The position numbers and the translations under genes are program-made. Below the pieces are notes generated by a model. That model searched no databases. It was not told where the DNA came from and was given only the letters and a program-made list of their open reading frames with translations. Source: Lithospermum erythrorhizon (lineage: Eukaryota; Streptophyta; Magnoliopsida; Boraginales; Boraginaceae). From it: a DNA stretch of 64,000 nt. The stretch covers positions 62,001-126,000 of the forward strand of contig JADFUC010000398.1 in the NCBI GenBank assembly GCA_019722365.1, given 5' to 3'. Position 1 is the first letter of the stretch, and every line of letters starts with the position of its first letter. Shown here piece after piece: positions 37,440 to 48,942 of the stretch.

Positions 37440-38090
37440 CTTTTTTTTGATGATGGGATATCTTCAGACTTCTCGTTTCCGTCTTCCGTCTTTCTTTTTT
37501 GGATGGTGGGATATTACAGACTTGTGGCTTCCCGTCTTCTTCTTTTTGGATGGTAGGATATGCTAGACTTACGGCTTTCGTTTTCTTTTTTGATATTGGA
37601 ATATCTTTGAACTTAGAACTTTCCCCGTCTTCTTTTTGGATAGTGGGGATATGCTAGACTTTTGGCTTCTCGTCTTCTTTTTTGGATGGTGGGCTATGCT
37701 AGACCGCTTCCCGTCTTCATTTTTGCTTTGATGGTGGGATACTAGACTTCGACTTCCTATTTTTTCCTTTTTGGATGATGGGATATGCTAGACTTCTGGC
37801 TTCCCGTCTTTCTTCTTTTTGGATGGTGGGATATCTTAGAACTGAACTTCCGTCTTTTTTTGCATGGTGGGCTATGCCGGACAAGAGCACCACGTGCTTC
37901 TTTTTTTGGATGGTGGGATATGCGGACTTAGGAAGACTTCCCGTCTTCGTTTTTGGGTGGTGCTTGAGATATGCGGACTTCGGCTTCCGGTCTTTTTTTT
38001 TTTGGATGGTGCGATATGCCAAACTTAAAAACTTCCAAAATCTTAACTGTTTGCCCTTTTTTTTTTTTTTGTGAGAGGCTGGGTATGCTA
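37440..38090. repeat. Tandem array, unit about 46 bp, 13-14 imperfect copies
   Basis: Each unit reads roughly TTTTTGGATGGTGGGATATG, then CTAGACTT, then GGCTTCCCGTCTTC, with starts near 37447, 37495, 37543, 37586, 37632, 37679, 37724, 37768, 37815, 37862, 37904, 37950, 37999 and 38050. Copies differ by substitutions and 1-5 base indels. Long ORFs on both strands here (minus 37717-38022 and plus 37775-38074) are products of the repeat, not genes. Confidence 0.9.
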
Positions 38091-39396
38091 CGGACCTTTA
38101 TCTCTTTGTGTGGTGATGTGCTGGACTTGTCGGAGTACGCTTACCTTACGAGGGGGTAGTCTCTTGGGTTGTCCTGATGAGCTTACAGTCGTAGGGTTAG
38201 CGGCTTAAATCCCGTTTGAGTGTGGGGTTATTTTCATCCCGTTTAGGCGTGGGGTTGTCGCCGCTACTGTCTTTCGTGGGGGGTGTTGAGGCTGCCGGTC
38301 CTTGTACTTTTGATGTCTTTTTCCCTTTTGATGCTTACTTTCTATATGGGCATCGGTGTCGTAAGCTTCTTCTTCCCTTACGGCTCTCGCTTTGAACATT
38401 CTTCCTCTACTTCTTTGTCACTCACAGGCGTCTCGTCCACGATATACTCAATTTCTCTTAATCGCTATGTGTGTATCGCCACCGGATGGGTTTCTTTGTG
38501 TGGTCGCCTCCGTGGCAACCCGTATGGCCCGGCTTAGAGACATGACGTATGAGATTTTTGAGTGATTGGAGGCGGACTTGAAGGATGATCATGAGTGATG
38601 GTGATCTTTTCTTTGCCTTGGGACTTTTCTTCATTTGGGTCAATCTTATGGACACACTTGATGAGGAAACACGATTCTTGGCGATATCTCGATATCTGCG
38701 TAATAGGGAACTCACTTTCCGTACGTCGTCACACTTGTTGATAGCGTGGCTTTCCCGTCGGTTGTTAGAAAGGAACCGGGCATACATGCGAGCTAGCGGT
38801 GATTGCCCATCGTGTGGAGTTTATCTTTGGTTTCGTTCGTGCTTTGTAGGCTCGTCGGGGAGCTTCGGGATAGAGAGGTTCTTATAATGATGCGACCAGG
38901 GCACTTCGAGACACCCGGCTAGCATAGGTCTTCATTGTCGGACAGAGGGCCGATTAGGCTTCGGTTGGGAGCCAGTAGACACCTTTCCTTTTTAGCTTTT
39001 GATCTTTTCCTCATTCACATTTTCATTTTTTCGTTTCTTTTGATGTATGTTGGATGATTATGATTCATAGTGACAAAATCTGAGTTTTGCTTTTATCACT
39101 ATTTTACCTTCCGTATGCTTTTACTTGTTGTGATGCTGCTTTCGTTATTTTCTATTAGGAAAACAAAAGAATTTGTGAGGTTATATTTGGCAGCATATCA
39201 AGGCGCGCCACGTATACCGAGGTTTACAGGGGATCAAGTGGCTTCGCGTAGTTCATGAGGTGGTGCTTTTATCACTGCGGCCAGAAAAGTGGGTAAAAAC
39301 GGTTTATTAAAATTCGAGGGAGAGGGTATATAGTTTAGGCTTCGTATCCGGGAGGCGGGTGTTAGATAGTTTAGGCTCGTATCCGGGAGCGTCCTT

Positions 39397-39575
39397 GTCT
39401 TGATTATGCGAATTGGTATTTCTTCAAATAGTGACCGTTTATTAGGTCTTAACTTTAGTCCTTCTTGGCTAGGGAGGCGTCACTTTGTCTTGATTATACG
39501 GGTAGTATTTTTTTAAGATAGCGACCGTTGATAGGTCGTACCTTTAGTCCTTCTTGGTCAGCTAGCAGATATGAT
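39397..39575. repeat. Diverged tandem duplication next to the gypsy pol end
   Basis: The block CTTGTCTTGATTATGCG...AGTGACCGTTTATTAGG...TTTAGTCCTTCTTGG (about 39397-39470) recurs at about 39486-39560 with TTGTCTTGATTATACGG, AGCGACCGTTGATAGG and TTTAGTCCTTCTTGG. Period about 90 bases. Confidence 0.7.
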
Positions 39576-40270
39576 CCGCTAGTGTAGACTTGTTGCACCA
39601 CATATGGTCGTCCAGCCCAGGTACCATCTTTGCATTTTTTAACCCAATGTATGGATGAATTACTGCTTGCTGGCCCAGCACCGTGTCCCCTACTTGATAA
39701 GATGGGTTGGCCGAACATACTTGTTGTATGCTTTCGAGATCAGGAGGCTGGCCCAACGTGTAGCCTCTGTAGCGTGGCAAGGAAGCATTCGCTCGTCAGT
39801 GAGTCTAATTCTTGCAATCTAAGTTGCGTAAAGCCTTCTTGGGTAAACCGCCAATTGGCTCCCATTTCTTGGTGGCCCGGGATTCTGGCTTCTAGTGGGA
39901 CAACCACTCCGTGAACTAATGTCGTCTGGGGTAGCTTAGCGTGGCGTTCATGTGTTGTTACATATGCCCATGGCATACTCTTCTATCTTCTCATGCCAGT
40001 TTTTCTTTGACTTACTCACTACCTTCTTTAGGATATTGCAGAGGGTCTTGTTGAAGGCTTCTACTAAACCGTTGGCTTGCGGGTAGTACATGGATGAGTG
40101 ATACTTCTTGAACTTGAATTTGGCACCACGGGGCTCGACTATTGGTTTGCTTTATCGAACGACTTCCCATTGTCCGTAATAATGCACCTGGGCACTCCAT
40201 AGCGATAGATGATATTGGATTTGATGAAGTCGTGACGACTTCTTCTTTCACTTCGCCACATTTTAACAAT
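39494..40270 (-). pseudogene. Gypsy integrase C-terminal region, frameshifted
   Basis: Three partial minus-strand frames (40012-40269, 39740-39976 and 39494-39718, with a shifted segment 39562-39780) together cover the end of a Tat-lineage integrase. The key string VYTSGSYLLADQEGLKVRP followed by INGRYLKK is the typical chromodomain-less tail. The frames do not join without frameshifts. No function is expected. Confidence 0.75.
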
Positions 40271-41536
40271 GGGGCCGACCCCGCCCGCTTGGAGAAGTAG
40301 TCCTTAGCTGCAAAGATGTAGACGTGTCATTCTGCTGACTCAGGCATTGGTCCGACCATGTCCATTACCCATGGAGTCAAATGGCCATGGCATTGTGTGG
40401 ATCTGTGATGGTTCGATTGCTTGGTGAATGGCAGTTTGCGTGGAATTGGCATCGTTAGCGAGGCCATAATCTATGCGGTGTTTTACTATGGTAGGCCGGT
40501 GGTATCAAATCCTCTTGATTTGGAAGTGTAGCTTAGCCCTGGATTGATGAGCTCATGCAGTGTGTTTAGTTCGTGGCTTGGGCTGGCTTACGTTTTAGAA
40601 AGCCACGCATGATAGAATTTCCCAATGATGTACAAAGGGTACCGTTGTATTCACAATCACGGGGCTCTCCTTACAATGCTCCTGCCACACACCTTTTAAA
40701 GGGGGGTCTTACAGGGAGTCTTCAGGTGTTGTGAATGTCGATAGAGGCGCCTCCCGATCTCTTGGGGCACACGAAGTGAGGTGGTTCTTGCCATCTTTCT
40801 TCCTCTCCTGCTTGTATTCTTGTGCCCGAATAGAGTGACCCATTTTTTACCTACCGGTGCTTTGATTTACTTGGGATAGGTTAGGGATGAAGCGTCAATG
40901 AGGCGTCGGCCTGTTGTTCATCTTCCCGGGGCGTGCTTCATTGAGACTAAGTCGATGAATTTGCGGTAGTCTCACGGGCGTAAATATGGTATGAAATTAA
41001 CTGGGGCTTCCCCAACCGTAGTCTCAGGGGCTGGTTGATTACAAGTTATGAATCCGCATATATTTCGAGGTGGTGAATGTCCGGTTTGGTAGTAGCTTAT
41101 AATCCTAATATTAGCACAGGTACTTTCACCCTTTCGTTATTCGAACAATTGTGGCTCGGGGAGAGCAGTAAAGGTAGAGTCTTGTTGGGGAGTGAGGAAA
41201 GATCACCCGACTCCTGCGCTCACGATGTCTGGCGCCGTCGAAGTACATCTTCTATGGGGGGATCATTTCTGCATTCATGACATGCATCACGGGGTCGTCC
41301 TGAAAGTTCATATTACGCGGCGAGGATGATGCGCGAAGTCTGCCAACCTTTTGCCCCGCAGCGGCTTTTGTAGCACGTAGATGATCTCGAACTCACTGTT
41401 GCAAATACCGTCAAGCTAAGGCGGTCCAACGGCCACCGGCTTTGATATCACATATTTGGTAGTTGCTTTTGAGATCGGCCGGATGAATGAAACTGGAAGT
41501 AGTGCTTTAACTTTTGTATGGCAAATATGAGGCGCG

Positions 41537-42519
41537 TGTTGGAAATCGATGAGAATTGATTCCATTTATTATGCCGTTGCGACAATTATTAATCAATTGT
41601 TTTACAGGTTAAGGTTAAAATGTGATTATCGAACTTAATTTCAACTTAGTAATTGTATATTACTAGTGTGGGTTCATGATAATTTAAGGGGTTATGAGCG
41701 GTGCTAGATCTTAATCGTGTCGTTATAATAATAGTAATTGGTCAATTATTGTGTACAACTTACTATTATAGAGCCTAGAGGTCACACACATACAGTGACG
41801 TTGAAGGTTATATTTCATGTATGAAATTAAAAGCTATATAATTGAGAAATGTATTTCTCAATTACAAGATTCTACATTTTATGTAGAATATCGATTGAAC
41901 AAATAGAATCAATTAAATAGTTATTTAATTGGTTTGAGTAATTTTAGTATTTATCAATAACTTGAAAGATTATTGATATTGACTCATTACTATTTAATTA
42001 AGCTAATTAAATAGTTCGACTCATTAGCAACTCATTAGTGTCTTAGCGAACTAATAGAGTTAACGAGTGTTATCTTAGCGGGTTGCTTATCGGGCTTGTT
42101 TAACTGACACATATAAGCGAAACTTTAGGGTTTTTATGACATAAGTTTTAGAAAGCTTTTTCATCAAAACCTAGAGTACCCGCCCCCACTGGCGAAATTC
42201 TCCCAAAATTTTGGGGTTTTGGTTTCTTGTTAAATGCTTGTTTACTAGCATAAATGCGTTTCTTGATTCGACTACTCCTAGTGTGGACCAACTAGAGATA
42301 TCATACGATTGATATTGCAACAAGGAACTCAAAGGGAAGTCAAATTCATGTTGTGAATTTGAATCGTTGGAGTTTTTAATTGGAATTTACTCTAACACAT
42401 AAGTACTCACATTCGTATATTGTGGTATATATGTTTTGTATAATAATGTAGTAAGCACTTTAAGATCCACGGAATTATGGATTTGTGACATACTCACTTA
42501 TATCCATAGTAATTTTCCA
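41537..42519 (+). mobile_element. Copia 5' LTR (about 983 bp)
   Basis: It starts TGTTGGAAATCGATG and ends TTTTCCA. About 280 bases of the start align with 48390-48800 (TATGCCGTTGC, GACGTTGA, then TTCCATGTATGG-type, ATCAATTAAAT). A TATA-like CATATAAGCG lies near 42108. A primer-binding-like TGGCATCATGAGCC follows at 42524-42537, close to the Met-tRNA complement. It sits at the edge of the Tat/Ogre-like element and probably inserted into it. Confidence 0.78.
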
Positions 42520-44631
42520 TCGGTGGCATCATGAGCCAAATTAGGATTGCTTTACATTATTTTTTAATCTTTGTTTTGTTTTTATCGATTTTTTATTTGA
42601 TTAATTCTTATTCGTATATTTAATTGTTGATATATATATATGATAAAGAATAAATCATGTGTTAACGATTATTGATTTACACATATTATTTACAAGTTTA
42701 TGATCATGTATTATCATATTATGTAAACATAGATTTTGTTTCATAAATTAAAGGGCGATTTAGTGGTTTTGTTTAAGCAGTTTTGTAAAAAGCGTGTTTG
42801 GGGCATGTAAAACATTTTGTAAAATTACAAAATAATGTTTTACGGAACCCGAGATAACTGCTTAAAGTCGCTAATTAAATTTCATATTTTTGGATTTTTC
42901 TAAGTCTTCAAGGAAAACTGGTACGATATTTAAATTTGTTTAATTAATAATTAAATATAAAAAAAATTTATTTTATGAGCGACCGGTGGGGATTTGTTCA
43001 AGAAAAATTATGAGGTTTAACTTGTTCAAATTTCATAAATTTTGAAAAATTTTAAAACCTCAAACAATTTACAAGCGAATTAAATTAAATCCCGAAAAAC
43101 CCGAGTTAAATATAGGCTATTATTACCATACAAATCGGCCGACCGACTCGGCGACCCTGCGAGGCGCGTCCGGTCAGTCGGGCGATTTGGAAACAAATAG
43201 CGGCCGGACGGCGACCTACAAAGAGCGGCCTTGGCGTAATCAGCGATCGGCCGTCGTAGGTGACCGTCGAGCCCGTTATGGCCCGTGTGCCTAATTTTGA
43301 AAACCCTAATTCGAATTTATTCCTTATTTTGGTTTCCTAAAATTATGGGACTAGTTATATTCGGTTTTATTGATTATTTGTCATTTAATCACCTAATTAA
43401 TTGTAATTAGTATGATGACAATTAATCATTCCCTTTTCTATTATATCTTTTTAAATTAATTTAAAAGTGATATAATGATTATGGTAACAATTTCACTACT
43501 TAATGTATTTTAGAATATATTTGTGATAAATATTTTTCTATAATATGTATATGGTTAATAATTATTGGTAATAATTATTAATTGACATGTGTATGATAAT
43601 TGAGTTTATATTAATTAATTTTAATATGTGTAATTACATGGATTAATTAATTTGATAATTACAAACATGCATTTTCAATTCCATTTAAAATATTTATTAA
43701 GTTCATTTATATGATTTAATAAAGTGCCTATATTTTGTAATGGTGATTGGAATGGAGGGTATTATAGATATGACCCGTTTATTTATTTTCCGGTCTGCCG
43801 AACCGTAATATTTGTAAATGACGCTTCTAAAGTCATTTTATTGTATTTATTTATTTATTGTTTACCCACAAGCTTGCAAATTTTGTCTAAGATGGGTTAG
43901 TATATAAATATTGTAACCGAAGTGAAGATATTGAAGATCGTTTAACGGTGGTGATGCTTGGTGGACTTCGGTTGGATCGAAGTACAAGATACAAGAATTA
44001 GGACTTATGTTAGTATTTGATAAATCTTTGTAATAGGTTAGGGGCCATATCATATATCTCTTGAATGTGCATTACTTTGTTTTATTTTCATGTTCTTGTA
44101 TTGCTTGATTATTCGCTACTTATACATACGGAAAATGAAAACAAAGTAATAATAATCTGCAATTAAAATTTAAGCAAGAAATGTCGAAGCCAATTTTAAA
44201 GAGTTGTGCAATCAATTGCATCGGTGGGCTACCGTGATGGCGGGTGTTACAATGTTGCATTTGATATGTGATGGATCATGTTGAAGTGATTTCAATGCGT
44301 TGTGGCCTTTCGGATGATCGATCAAGTAACACTTTGGTTTAATTGGTATGCTTAACCGGTTTTCGGAGATACAAATGTTGGGTAGCATCTTGTAAGAGAT
44401 GCTAGTGACACAAGAGTTATGTAGTTTTACATAATTGGTTGACAACCTACTATTATAACTGGATTCAAAATGTATGCAGTATTTGGGTTTTGAATTTAGT
44501 ATAATGAATCTTGATACTAATATTTCATGAGATTTGAAGTATTAGTATTTACTTTACAATTTATTTGTAAGTTTTTAGCATGATAGTTTACTGAGTCTGT
44601 TATTTTATTTACTTATTCTTGTAGAATTAAT
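42520..44631 (+). other. Long 5' leader of the copia element
   Basis: About 2.1 kb lies between the primer-binding site and gag, longer than most copia leaders. It is AT-rich except for a GC-rich island at about 43130-43290 (many CGGCC and GCGAC words). Minus-strand ORFs at 43862-44053 and 44212-44445 are not supported. Part of this leader could be foreign sequence. Confidence 0.5.
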
Positions 44632-45036
44632 ATGGCTACCACTATTGCTACCCCTAGAACTCTGCTTCAAACTACATTAACTCGCTGCGTGTATGATGGT
44701 GCAAATTTTGAGACGTGGTCTCGTGAGTTGAAGGTTGTCTTCAAGTTGCACGGGATTGAATACGTCTTGTATAAAGGAATTCCTATAAGACCTTCTGGGG
44801 ACACTGATGTGTACGCCTGGAAGAAATATGAGTTGCATAAGAAGGACTCTCTAAATGCAAAGTGTCTTATGCTTACTCGGATGGAGCCGAAGTTTCAGGC
44901 TCTGTATGATGAGTATCACGTATATGACATTTATCAGAAGCTCTTGAGTGAATCGAAGGAGCGTGCAGAATATGAGAAATACGAAACTTTTCGTGCTCTC
45001 ATTGACTGCAGGCCAAAGCTGCAGCAACAGTTTTGA
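44632..45036 (+). CDS. Ty1-copia Gag N-terminal region (truncated)
   Basis: A 134-aa open frame starts with ATG right after a leader. It has the copia Gag layout: a FDGANFETW-like motif (YDGANFETWSRELKVVFK), then YVLYKGIP, KKYELHKKDSLNAKCLML and a helical segment ending LLSESKERAEYEK. Gag packages the element's RNA. The zinc knuckle, protease, integrase and reverse transcriptase are all missing: about 200 bases later the sequence resumes at the RNase H tail. The element is thus an internal deletion derivative. This is the longest clean copia frame in the window, so this piece is younger or better preserved than the SIRE-like copy. Confidence 0.75.
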   Translation: MATTIATPRTLLQTTLTRCVYDGANFETWSRELKVVFKLHGIEYVLYKGIPIRPSGDTDVYAWKKYELHKKDSLNAKCLMLTRMEPKFQALYDEYHVYDIYQKLLSESKERAEYEKYETFRALIDCRPKLQQQF

Positions 45037-45249
45037 TTGCACGCGGGGTGATGGATCTGGCCAAGCGGTGCAGATCCTTCCGGGATGATCTGAATGGCTG
45101 ATTTGAGAGTTCTTTATCACCCATGAAGAGATCTGCTTTGGTCGATATGTCTAGGTACATCAGCTGCAACAGTGCAAGGTCGATCAAGCCCTCGCCGAGA
45201 TTCATAAACAAATAACCATTGCTGATGCTAATGAATTTTGAATATGAAC

Positions 45250-45399
45250 AAAGAGGTCTTCCGCTTCTATAGAGGTGATATCAAAGTATGTAAAGTAGAA
45301 ACAGAGGCTAATGTTGCCGACCCCTTCACCAAGCCACTATCTCAGGCAAAGCATGATGAACATGCAGCGAACATTGGTCTTAGACAAATGTCGTAGTGG
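45250..45399 (+). pseudogene. Copia RNase H C-terminal tail
   Basis: Reading RGDIKVCKVETEANVADPF then TKPLSQAKHDEHAANIGLRQ, with MS and a stop at 45397-45399. This is the standard end of copia pol (ADPFTKPL motif). It directly follows gag with pol deleted between them. Confidence 0.8.
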
Positions 45400-45710
45400 C
45401 ATTGGAGTTAGTATATCTGTCTTGTTATGTGAACAAGTAATTGAATATTACGGCTTCTTATATATCAATTTGTTTGTTCACTATGTCTATGTGTTTATAT
45501 GTCTTAGTTTACATATAACCTGTTGTTTCCTCGTCGAGTGAAAATAAAGTCCCCTGGGCTACCATACAATTTCTAGAGGACAACCTGGAAGTGTTGACAA
45601 GAGAGCCTCTCAAGTCAAAATATAGGTAGCCATTCCAGTCATTGGAATCTTTGACGATGGGGAACAAGCATTTGATGATATAGTGATTCGATGATCAACT
45701 CTCTTGGATC

Positions 45711-47916
45711 GTAAGTGTAATAACCGGGTTCGTATGAACATTATTGTAATATTTGGTTAGGAGTTAAGTTTATATTTGGTTGTGTTGTTAAGCGAGACGA
45801 AAACTAAACCGAAAACCGGGCCAAGGACCTCATGCGACTCTTGAAATATCTTTACTACGAACTCCCATGTGGTTGTTTCACACACTTATCCATGTGATAT
45901 GTCATAAATCATTTTCTTCTTCTTTTTCCCCGAAAGGCTTGGCCGAACCCGCTCCCGTTTTCCCCTTGATTTTTTGTTCCGTTATCTTCACCGTCTTACT
46001 TGGCTTTGGTCCTCAGAGGTTTAAGGAATCATCTCTACGTTTAAAAAGGTAAGAAAGTTCGAACCTTTGAATTATTTCTTGAGTTTGAGGATGTTGACTT
46101 TTTGGGTAGTGAGTTGACTTTGAGTTTTGATATTTATAGTATATAGAATGCTCTCTAAGCTTAGATTATATAGTATAAAAATTTGATAATAATGGGTTAT
46201 AGAGTTGAAATATGTTGAGGATTATAGTTGACTTCGTTAACTTTTGTTGACTTTTCTAAATGGTTTAATGCTCTTGGACTTTTTTATTAGAGGGTTGTTT
46301 CGGAGGTGTAGGTTGTGATTTATAGGTGATTAGAGAATATTAGGATATAATGAGTTTTGTAAGTTTGAGTAGTTAATTGGATTTGAGATTAAAGATGATT
46401 AATAATGGAGTGATTAGTTGTTAATGCTCGAATGTTAGGGCTTTTGAAACTAGTAATTGGAACTCGATCATTAAAATGGAAGTTGCGGACTTAAGTTGGA
46501 ATAAGATTATAATGGGATTTTTCGTTGGGTTATTTTGGGAGTATAAATATGAGATTAAATATATAAGTAGAATGTTATATTACTAGTTGTATATTATAAG
46601 TAGTAATTATAATTTTGAATGTTTGTTTGGCGTTGATCATGGGGAAAGGTCGTTGTTGGCGTTAGGGGTTTTATGGTAGCGAGGTGAGTATCTATCACCG
46701 CGGGTATTGATTAACTATTTGATTACGGATATGTGTATGTGTATATATGTGATATTACATTAGAATTATATATTATTTGGATATGCGTTGTGGGTTGAGT
46801 TCTTTGGGTTGTGTGCAGTAGTGTATGAGTCGTATAGGTGTTTTGAGGTGATGTTAGGTCGTATTAGGAAGAGTTGTATGAGTTGATGTTGTTTGGAGTT
46901 GTATTGTCCGATTATTTTAGCCGTGCCTCATTCACGATTCGGTGATTTTAGCCGTACCTCAGCTACAATTGGTGATAGCTTATGTCGATGAAGTTGAGTT
47001 GATTATATCTCTTGGCATTAGTTGTAGAAATCCGGACTTATATTGAGTTGTAGAGTTGTTGGGTTGTTGAGTTGATAGAGTTGTTGAGTTGTAGAGTTGT
47101 TGAGTTGTTGAGTTGTTGAGTCGATACAATTGTTGAGTTGATTGTGTTGCTGAGTTGGTTAGTTGTTGAGTTGTGTTGTCGTCATTGTCAGTTGATAGAG
47201 GGTCGATTGATTGTTGCGTGTCATTGAAGTCTTTCTTGAAATATACGTATGTTATTGTTGATTGCCATCATCTTGGAATGTTCTGCTAGTGACGAATTTA
47301 TGAACTTACGTAAATGATAATGAAATTACTAATGACTTCATATTAAGATCTTAAGTTGAATAATATTATGTACCACTTATCTATCGTATGCAATATCATC
47401 TACTTTGAGTACGCTGTGCGTGATTGGAGGTTAATTTCGTGCTTGAGATATATATTCACTAAGCCGCGGTACTACGCCCCCATTATTTATGGGCGGCGAT
47501 TTCATTGCTAGGTTGGCAATTGGTGTTGTTCGTCTTCGGCGGGCTTGTTCGGTGTTTGTGCTTTAGAGGCAGGTGGCGTCGGGTGTGATTGATCCTCCAC
47601 CCAGGTCTCTTTATTTTGTTGGATTGTAGTTAGTTGTCTGTATAGTTGTTATTTTGGGATTCTCGTTGTTGTAAGTTGATATTTTGTACCTGGGAGTTAC
47701 GTTGTATGTTGGTTGCTGTTATGTGGTTAGGAATATCACGATGGATTCTTTTTAAAATATGTTTTTTGTCAGGTTGTATATTGTTTTATTGAGTTGTTTC
47801 AAGACAGGTGTCTTTTAAAGTTGAGTCATCCATCGATTGGTGACTCCGGTGTCCAGGATTTGGGAAGATTCTAACCTTAGGGGCGTACGACACAGGCGAG
47901 GGTGGATTATAGTAAG
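45711..47916 (+). mobile_element. Gypsy solo LTR, copy 3, with 5-bp target duplication
   Basis: The LTR is 45716-47911 (2196 bp), starting TGTAATAACCGGG and ending GGTGGATTATA. GTAAG is present at 45711-45715 and 47912-47916, the 5-bp duplication made by gypsy integrase. No internal domains are present, so this is a solo LTR left by recombination between two LTRs. It lies between the RNase H tail and polypurine tract of the copia element, so it inserted later. A GAGTTGTT-rich tract is at 47040-47180. Near its 3' end, TTGGTGACTCCGG and AACCTTAGGGGCGTACGAC match copies 1 and 2. Confidence 0.85.
47040..47180. repeat. GAGTTGTT-type tandem repeat
   Basis: Imperfect 8-9 bp units (GAGTTGTTG, GAGTTGTAG, GAGTTGAT) inside solo LTR copy 3. 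The reverse complement of the same tract occurs in copy 2 at about 23270-23365. Confidence 0.8.
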
Positions 47917-48380
47917 AGCATTGAACTTGATCAATCTTATGAATTATCGGTTGCATAAGCGAGAAGGCTGGATTGACCTACCGCAAAATAAATAGAAGAT
48001 ATGTATATCGTGTCCTATGATGTTTGCTTAGAGCTGATTAGTTAACAATTCTTAGACTGCGTATATATTAACTATTTATGTTATAGGTTGGGTGCTTTGA
48101 CTATCAAAGCGTGCGTCTTAGCGGGGATTATAACGGCATATGTTGGGTGGCCGGTAAGTATAGCATTAGGTGTTGATAAATTATAAAGGGTTTGTCAAAG
48201 TCGCGATATCAATTAGATCTCGAGGCCTCTGATAGTGTGGGGCCGATTGGTTTATGGGGCCCATAGTGTCGATTCGAGTTCACCTCTCAGTAAAGAAAGT
48301 CGTAGATTGTTTTCATGACTTTCTTATGGTTGCTTTGTTACTAGAGATCGCGGATAAAGGTGTAAATGTCGTCCAAAGCC

Positions 48381-48800
48381 CAGTGGGAGTGTTGGAAATC
48401 AGTGTTTTGATTTCTATAATTATGCCGTTGCAACAATTGTTGTAGCAATTCATTACAAGTTTTAGTTAAATGAGATTCTTTCAGTAAGTGTTGATAAATA
48501 GTAATTGTAAATTACTAAAAATGGAACTTCGTAGTAATATAAAGGATTATGCGGTCTTTGAATCCCGTCATACTTGAGATATAATAATCATAATGGTCAA
48601 TTATATTGATATACGACTAGTATTTAGAGGCAGAGGATTACTTTTACCACTAATGACGTTGAGTTATATTCCATGTATGGAATTAAATGGAGATTGTTAA
48701 ATTGGGAGTTGATTGAAATCAACGAGATACCCAATCGAGAGTTTTACATTGATAATGTAAAATCACCAAATTGGACAAACGAGATCAATTAAATTTCCAT
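48381..48800 (+). mobile_element. Copia polypurine tract and truncated or diverged 3' LTR
   Basis: CAGTGGGAG at 48381-48389 is a typical copia polypurine tract. The LTR starts at 48390 with TGTTGGAAATC and matches the 5' LTR for about 400 bases. Beyond about 48800 the match is lost. The two LTRs differ much more than expected for a recent insertion, so the element is old or the halves come from different copies. Confidence 0.7.
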
Positions 48801-48884
48801 TTCATTGATGGTTTTTAACAAAAGAGGCTGGTAGTAGCGCAGTAGGATTCTTAACTGCTTTCGTTTGAAATAGCGTTTAGTAAT

Positions 48885-48942
48885 AAGTTCCTTTTCGTTT
48901 AGTAATAAGTTAGTTACTTACTCGTTTAGTAATAAGTAATCT
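48885..48942. repeat. Triplicate CGTTTAGTAATAAGT repeat
   Basis: Three copies of CGTTTAGTAATAAGT, about 20-25 bases apart, just right of the diverged 3' LTR. Confidence 0.85.

Larger units (their letters stand above)
36301..41536 (-). mobile_element. Tat/Ogre-like Ty3-gypsy element, 3' part, reverse
   Basis: Polymerase remnants read on the minus strand. The integrase core lies near 40060-40400. EGFTQLRLQELDSL is at about 39790-39840. The C-terminus TWAGRPYVVQQVYTSGSYLL...GLKVRPINGRYLKK lies in 39494-39720. About 40860-41530 holds upstream pol in very poor condition. Downstream on the minus strand (36300-39490) there is no coding DNA, but there is a long tandem-repeat region. That fits the hypervariable 3' untranslated region known for Tat/Ogre-type elements. 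The 5' part appears cut by the copia LTR starting at 41537. The LTR limits on the left side are not resolved. Confidence 0.7.

Noticed and set aside
37717..38074. Overlapping ORFs of 99-101 aa on both strands
   Set aside because: They come from the 46-bp tandem array. The repeated peptide (YPTIQKK) only mirrors the DNA repeat.
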